DNA of 9,473 nucleotides. Source: Actinosomnolentus pattersoniae (SeqCode). Its GTDB lineage: Bacteria > Actinomycetota > UBA4738. This document shows, one piece after another, positions 6,105-9,473 of this stretch (its first letter is position 1; every line of letters starts with the position of its first letter). Position numbers and translations under genes: made by a program. The stretch spans positions 1-9,473 of the forward strand of contig JACDCJ010000062.1 of assembly GCA_013817655.1 (NCBI GenBank), given 5' to 3'. The notes below the pieces were generated by a model. The model searched no databases. It saw nothing but the letters and a program-made list of their open reading frames with translations, and was not told the origin of the DNA.

Positions 6105-6692
6105 TTGAGACACCAGCGGAATGTCGCCTTCGCGCTCGCGGTATTGATCGGCTCGGCAACGAGCGTCGTGGGCATAAGCGGGCTGCTCGGCGTGGGTCCG
6201 CTCGCCGGCGCCGAGAGCCAGTCAGCGGAGGTTGAAGCGGAGCGAGGAATCGACTGGGATTCCCCTCTTCCGGGAGGCGTTGAGGTTGCCACTCCTGCAG
6301 AGGCGATCTCAGCCCTTGGATATCAAGCCGCCGCTCCGGCCGGAATCGGCACCCCCGAGCGAATACTCATCAGCGATCCAGACAGCTTCGATCCGACGAG
6401 TCGAGTGGCCGTGTTCGTGTACGAGGATGCCACCTCGGGGAGGTTCCTCGTCATGGTGCAGCCACGACAACTCAGTGAAGGTGACTTCGAAGAGGCAGTT
6501 TCTCGGGTGGACGGGATTGGACCGACTCAGCTCGCCATCGTCACCATCCGTGGCGACACGAAGGCGCTTCTCGCCGAAGGGCCGGTCGCTACGACCCTCG
6601 AGTGGCTTACCGAGGATGCCACCATGGTCGTGATGGGTCCGAGTGACAGTTTTACCGCCGAGGAGGCGATGGCTGTGGCAAACGGGATCTAG
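6105..6692 (+). CDS. Exported or membrane-anchored protein with DUF4367-like C-terminal part
   Basis: This 195-residue protein has a basic start (M-R-H-Q-R), a hydrophobic segment at about 7-33 and a possible signal peptidase site at A-G-A/E (34-37), so the rest should lie outside the membrane. The body has V-A-T-P-A-E-A-I-S-A-L-G-Y (61-73), a strand pair V-A-V-F-V-Y...G-R-F-L-V-M-V (101-118), and an ending T-L-E-W-L-T-E-D-A-T-M-V-V-M-G-P-S...A-E-E-A-M-A-V-A-N-G-I. That closing pattern (W, then strand, G, then a short helix with A-N/E) resembles DUF4367 and the outer domains of anti-sigma-like regulators, but no zinc-binding anti-sigma domain is present. The start is TTG 6105 with GAAGGG at 6094-6099; no ATG or GTG fits. 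Its role is unknown; surface sensing or lipoprotein-like binding is a guess. Confidence 0.7.
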   Translation: MRHQRNVAFALAVLIGSATSVVGISGLLGVGPLAGAESQSAEVEAERGIDWDSPLPGGVEVATPAEAISALGYQAAAPAGIGTPERILISDPDSFDPTSRVAVFVYEDATSGRFLVMVQPRQLSEGDFEEAVSRVDGIGPTQLAIVTIRGDTKALLAEGPVATTLEWLTEDATMVVMGPSDSFTAEEAMAVANGI

Positions 6693-6817
6693 GAATCTGC
6701 CTCCTCTCGCCAGCGGCCCTGGCACCTCGCCTGTGATGGATGCCGGGACTCGTTCGTACGGGATTCGCGCATACATGTGCGAGTCTCGATCGGATTGGTG
6801 GGTCTGGGCGGGGGCCA

Positions 6818-8173
6818 TCATTCTCGCGGCGACTGGATAGTGGGTCGGCCGTCGGCTAGGTGGTCGGCCAGAGCCGGCACGATCGTACCGGTGAGTTCGC
6901 CGAAGCCGATGCGCGGGCGCTCGCGGCCGTCGCCGCACCAGCCGCGCATCACGACGGTGTCGCCGTCCTCCAGGAAGGCTCGCTTCGACCCGTCAGGCAG
7001 GACGAGCGGTCGGGTCCCCCGCCACGAGAGCTCCAAAAGGCTGCCGTAGGAGGAAGGGTCCGCGCCCGAGATCGTGCCTGACGCGAACAGGTCCCCAGGA
7101 CCTGCCGTGGCGCCGTTCGAGGTCGCGTGCGCGAGCTGCTGCGCCATCGACCAGTAGAGCGAACGGAAGTTCGTCCTCGAGACGACATGAGGGGAGAATC
7201 CTCGCTCGCTCATCGCGGCGGAGGACAGCCCCACCTCCAGCTCGATGTCGAACGCCGAGGCGTCGTCGGCCCGGAGATAGGGGAGTGGCTCGGGGTCCTG
7301 AACCGGGCCCGCCATCCGATAAGGCTCCAGCGCGTCCAGGGTCACCACCCAGGGCGAGATGGACGTGGCGAACGACTTTCCGAGAAACGGGCCGAGCGGC
7401 TGATACTCCCAGCGCTGGATGTCTCTCGCGCTCCAATCGTTCACCAGGACCAGGCCGAAGATGTGGTCGCCGGCGGTTTGGATCGGAATGGGGGTTCCCA
7501 GCTGGTTCCCGGCTCCGGTGAAGAACCCGACCTCGAGCTCGATGTCGAGCATGCGGGTCGGTTCCCACGACGGTGCGGAATCATCGTCGTCCTTCGTCTG
7601 GCCCCAGGGCCGGACGACGGGCGTTCCGCTCACGACGACCGTCCCCGCGCGTCCGTGGTAGCCGACGGGCAGGTGGCGCCAGTTCGGAAGCAGCGGCTCC
7701 GCGTCGGGCCGGAACATCCGTCCCATGTTCGACGCGTGCTCCAGTGAGGAGTAGAAGTCCACGTAGTTGCGGACGGCCACCGGCAGAGCCAAGTCCGCCT
7801 GGTCCAGCGGCACGAGGACGCGCTCGCCGAGCCCGGGGACGTCCCGGATCTCCCGGCTCCCGGCGCTCAGCAGCTCCGAGATCCGTCCGCGAAGCTTCCG
7901 CCACGTCGGCCGGCCGAGCGCCAGGACGCCTTCGAAGGAAGGTGCCTCGAGCGCCCTCGGCCGTGGGATCGAATCGTCGAAGAGCCCCTCCCCAGCGAGC
8001 GGTGCGAGATCGAGGATGGAATCGCCGATCGCGACGCCTATGCCCCCGGGATCGCCGGCCTCGCGCCGGAAGACGCCGTAGGGCAGGTTCTGGATGGGAA
8101 AGTCGGACCCCTCGCGGACCGGCACCCAGGATCGGAGAGCCGGATCGGTCGTCGGGTCGGAGCGGGAGCCCAC
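6818..8173 (-). CDS. fahA: Fumarylacetoacetase (tyrosine/homogentisate degradation)
   Basis: This 451-residue enzyme would hydrolyse 4-fumarylacetoacetate to fumarate and acetoacetate, the last step of tyrosine breakdown. The N-terminal small domain (about 1-130) begins W-V-P-V...F-P-I-Q-N-L-P-Y-G-V-F. The catalytic domain shows Y-V-D-F-Y-S-S-L-E-H-A-S-N-M-G-R-M-F-R at 137-155 (metal ligand Asp139 and catalytic His146 by analogy with mouse FAH), L-P-V-G-Y-H-G-R (168-175), D-I-E-L-E (210-214, metal-binding Glu212 and Glu214), V-N-D-W-S-A-R-D-I-Q (244-253, Asp246 and Arg250), G-K-S-F (265-268, Lys266) and A-S-G-T-I-S-G (364-370). Length and motif order are normal, so the enzyme looks active. 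The start is GTG 8173, 2 bases after the stop of the upstream gene, with no separate ribosome binding site, implying coupling. The frame is open further upstream, but that part only shadows the neighbour. Confidence 0.95.
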   Translation of the reverse strand: MGSRSDPTTDPALRSWVPVREGSDFPIQNLPYGVFRREAGDPGGIGVAIGDSILDLAPLAGEGLFDDSIPRPRALEAPSFEGVLALGRPTWRKLRGRISELLSAGSREIRDVPGLGERVLVPLDQADLALPVAVRNYVDFYSSLEHASNMGRMFRPDAEPLLPNWRHLPVGYHGRAGTVVVSGTPVVRPWGQTKDDDDSAPSWEPTRMLDIELEVGFFTGAGNQLGTPIPIQTAGDHIFGLVLVNDWSARDIQRWEYQPLGPFLGKSFATSISPWVVTLDALEPYRMAGPVQDPEPLPYLRADDASAFDIELEVGLSSAAMSERGFSPHVVSRTNFRSLYWSMAQQLAHATSNGATAGPGDLFASGTISGADPSSYGSLLELSWRGTRPLVLPDGSKRAFLEDGDTVVMRGWCGDGRERPRIGFGELTGTIVPALADHLADGRPTIQSPRE

Positions 8174-8175
8174 GG

Positions 8176-9189
8176 CTACGGCGCCGGTGGAAGAGTCCCC
8201 AGCGCCGCCAGGTCCCCGACCGGCTCGTCGAAGCTGCAGCTCCCGTAGGAGACGAAGAGGTTCCGTCGGGCGCGGGCGATCGCGGCCGGTCCGGTCCGGT
8301 GATCCCTCCACCCGAACGCCTCGGACGTGATCGAGAACTCGTCGGCGTCCCGGGCCGCGATGATGTCGGTCAGCGTCTGGAGGGTGAGTTCGTGAGCGTC
8401 CGAGAGAACCGCCGCGGCCAGCAGGTTGACGAAGCCGTGTTGCACGAACCCGGTGGCCTCGTCGACTTGGCGGAACGGGTGGTGGAGGCCGGCAGTGGCC
8501 TTGAACGGAACCCGGAACCGCCGGCACTCCGCGATGAAGAGCGCCACTTGGTCCGGAGACGGGAACGCCGCAGCCCGTTCGCCCCCGCAGCGGATCTTCG
8601 CTGCCGGTGGTCGGCAGTCGCCGTCACGGCCGGTCAGCGACTCCCGGGCCGTCGCGACGGCCTCGAGGGCGTAGGGGAGGCTCCGCTCCCACTCCTCATC
8701 CATCGGGATCTCGAGGAACGGGACGACGGGGTCTCGCAGGCCCGCGGCTTCGACGGCCTCCACGAGCGGAGGGATCGCCTCCACCAGCGCCTCGCCGATG
8801 CCTCCCAGGCCATCCATGGGTGGCCTGCTCTCGATCGAGGCGACCGCCGCGTTCTCGCCCACCGAATCGAGGAAGGGCTCGACGCCCCGGAGGCTCTCCG
8901 ACAAACCAGCCTGCCAGGACTCCCCGGCCGCGTCGAGCACCACGCTCACCTCCCATGGCTCTTCGTCGCCGGGCTCGGGGAGGGCACGAGCGAGCTCGCC
9001 CAGGCGCGAGGCGGGGCAGACGAACCGCCCGAGCATCCACCCCCCACGCCCGCGCCTCGACCTTCGATGAGCATCGACCGCGGCCTCCATGGACAGGGAA
9101 GCCGGAGGAAAGAGCCCGGCGTCGTCGATCAGGCGCTCGAACAGGGCGAGTCGGGCGTCGGACTTTCTCCTATCCCCTGACGGCTGCAC
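8176..9189 (-). CDS. Conserved protein of unknown function, ureohydrolase/FAH operon
   Basis: This 337-residue soluble protein has no signal peptide or membrane segment. Landmarks are D-D-A-G-L-F-P-P-A (22-30), V-P-F-L-E-I-P (156-162), A-K-I-R-C-G-G (197-203), F-K-A-T-A-G-L-H-H-P-F-R (229-240), Q-H-G-F-V-N-L-L-A-A-A-V-L (250-262) and S-Y-G-S-C-S-F-D-E-P-V-G-D-L (314-327). Two lysines on strand-like stretches, a Cys-Gly-Gly, paired His and an acidic Asp-Glu near the end look like an enzyme site, perhaps in a barrel fold. That is a guess; I cannot name the family. The start is GTG 9189, chosen as the only start ahead of the conserved region. It has no good ribosome binding site (GGAG lies 16 bases away) and begins 52 bases after the upstream stop. 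FAH follows after 2 bases, so the two are made together. The gene appears intact. Confidence 0.75.
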   Translation of the reverse strand: MQPSGDRRKSDARLALFERLIDDAGLFPPASLSMEAAVDAHRRSRRGRGGWMLGRFVCPASRLGELARALPEPGDEEPWEVSVVLDAAGESWQAGLSESLRGVEPFLDSVGENAAVASIESRPPMDGLGGIGEALVEAIPPLVEAVEAAGLRDPVVPFLEIPMDEEWERSLPYALEAVATARESLTGRDGDCRPPAAKIRCGGERAAAFPSPDQVALFIAECRRFRVPFKATAGLHHPFRQVDEATGFVQHGFVNLLAAAVLSDAHELTLQTLTDIIAARDADEFSITSEAFGWRDHRTGPAAIARARRNLFVSYGSCSFDEPVGDLAALGTLPPAP

Positions 9190-9241
9190 CGGTCGATTAT
9201 CCAGGCTCCGAGGCGAGACGGTCCCTCCCCGCCTCTCACCC

Positions 9242-9473
9242 TCATGCCCCGGAACGCTGGGGGGCCGGCTCGCGTCCCAGCTTGCGGAGCGCGAGGCCGG
9301 ACAGGGCCTCCAGCACAAGCCGGTGGGCCAGCAGCGCGGTGATGTCGGCCGAGTCGTACGGAGGTGCCACCTCCACCACCTCCATGCCGGCGAGCCCCAC
9401 CTCGAATGCGAGCCGGCGGACTGACCGCAGCGCCTCTCGCGCCGTGATCCCGCCCGGCTCGGGCGTCCCGGTT
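9242..9473 (-). CDS. speB: Agmatinase/arginase-family ureohydrolase, C-terminal part
   Basis: This is the last 76 codons of a ureohydrolase whose start lies beyond the right edge. The stretch T-G-T-P-E-P-G-G-I-T-A-R-E-A-L (from the first whole codon) is the conserved loop of agmatinases, in which T-P-E-P-G-G-(L/I)-T follows the metal-binding aspartates and the Glu contacts the guanidine group. It is followed by G-M-E-V-V-E-V-A-P-P-Y-D and T-A-L-L-A-H-R-L-V-L-E-A-L, the normal ending of the fold. Agmatinase releases urea from agmatine to give putrescine; related enzymes act on guanidinobutyrate or similar compounds, and the fragment cannot tell them apart. The last 18 residues after the final helix are basic and variable. 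It is first in the visible - strand operon with the unknown protein and FAH. Confidence 0.88.
   Translation of the reverse strand, partial: TGTPEPGGITAREALRSVRRLAFEVGLAGMEVVEVAPPYDSADITALLAHRLVLEALSGLALRKLGREPAPQRSGA

Noticed and set aside
6643..6840. Small + strand frame in the gap before the FAH stop
   Set aside because: It mostly overlaps the end of the exported-protein gene in another frame and has no clear ribosome binding site.
7573..9180. Long + strand open frame opposite FAH and the unknown gene
   Set aside because: The product is Arg/Pro/Ser-rich without domain-like order, and the - strand frames carry clear families with catalytic motifs.

Overview
This is a GC-rich bacterial window. 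Third codon positions are mostly G or C, GTG and TTG starts are common, and genes are tightly coupled. The organism could be an actinomycete relative, Gemmatimonadota or a similar high-GC lineage; the sequence does not settle this. Both window ends cut through genes.

Left block (1-3504, + strand). This is the end of a polyamine-type ABC import operon: the C-terminus of a PotD-like binding protein, PotB-like and PotC-like permeases with overlapping or nearly abutting reading frames, and a class III PLP-dependent aminotransferase of the glutamate-1-semialdehyde aminomutase-like branch behind a strong ribosome binding site. The layout suggests import of an amine followed by its transamination. 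The ATPase is not in the window and may lie upstream.

Middle block (3505-6817). This is an accessory-like region with low gene density. About 580 bases without a clear gene lead to a BrnT-type toxin with a palindromic promoter region. It is followed by a CopG/BrnA-like antitoxin whose reading frame runs on into a DUF2188 domain. An ideal Shine-Dalgarno plus ATG sits inside that frame, just before a run of six G, so the fusion may have come from a one-base change that joined two genes. About 780 bases of apparently decayed DNA follow, including a frameshifted small gene on the - strand. Then comes a divergent pair: a two-helix mini membrane protein (-) and an exported protein with a DUF4367-like tail (+).

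Right block (6818-9473, - strand). This operon reads leftward: the C-terminus of an agmatinase/ureohydrolase, a 337-residue conserved protein of unknown function with striking motifs, and a complete fumarylacetoacetase with its catalytic residues in place. The last two genes are separated by 2 bases. Amine chemistry thus appears at both ends of the window, but nothing shows that the two operons are linked.

The most interesting points are the antitoxin-DUF2188 join with its internal start signal, and the unknown protein between agmatinase and fumarylacetoacetase.
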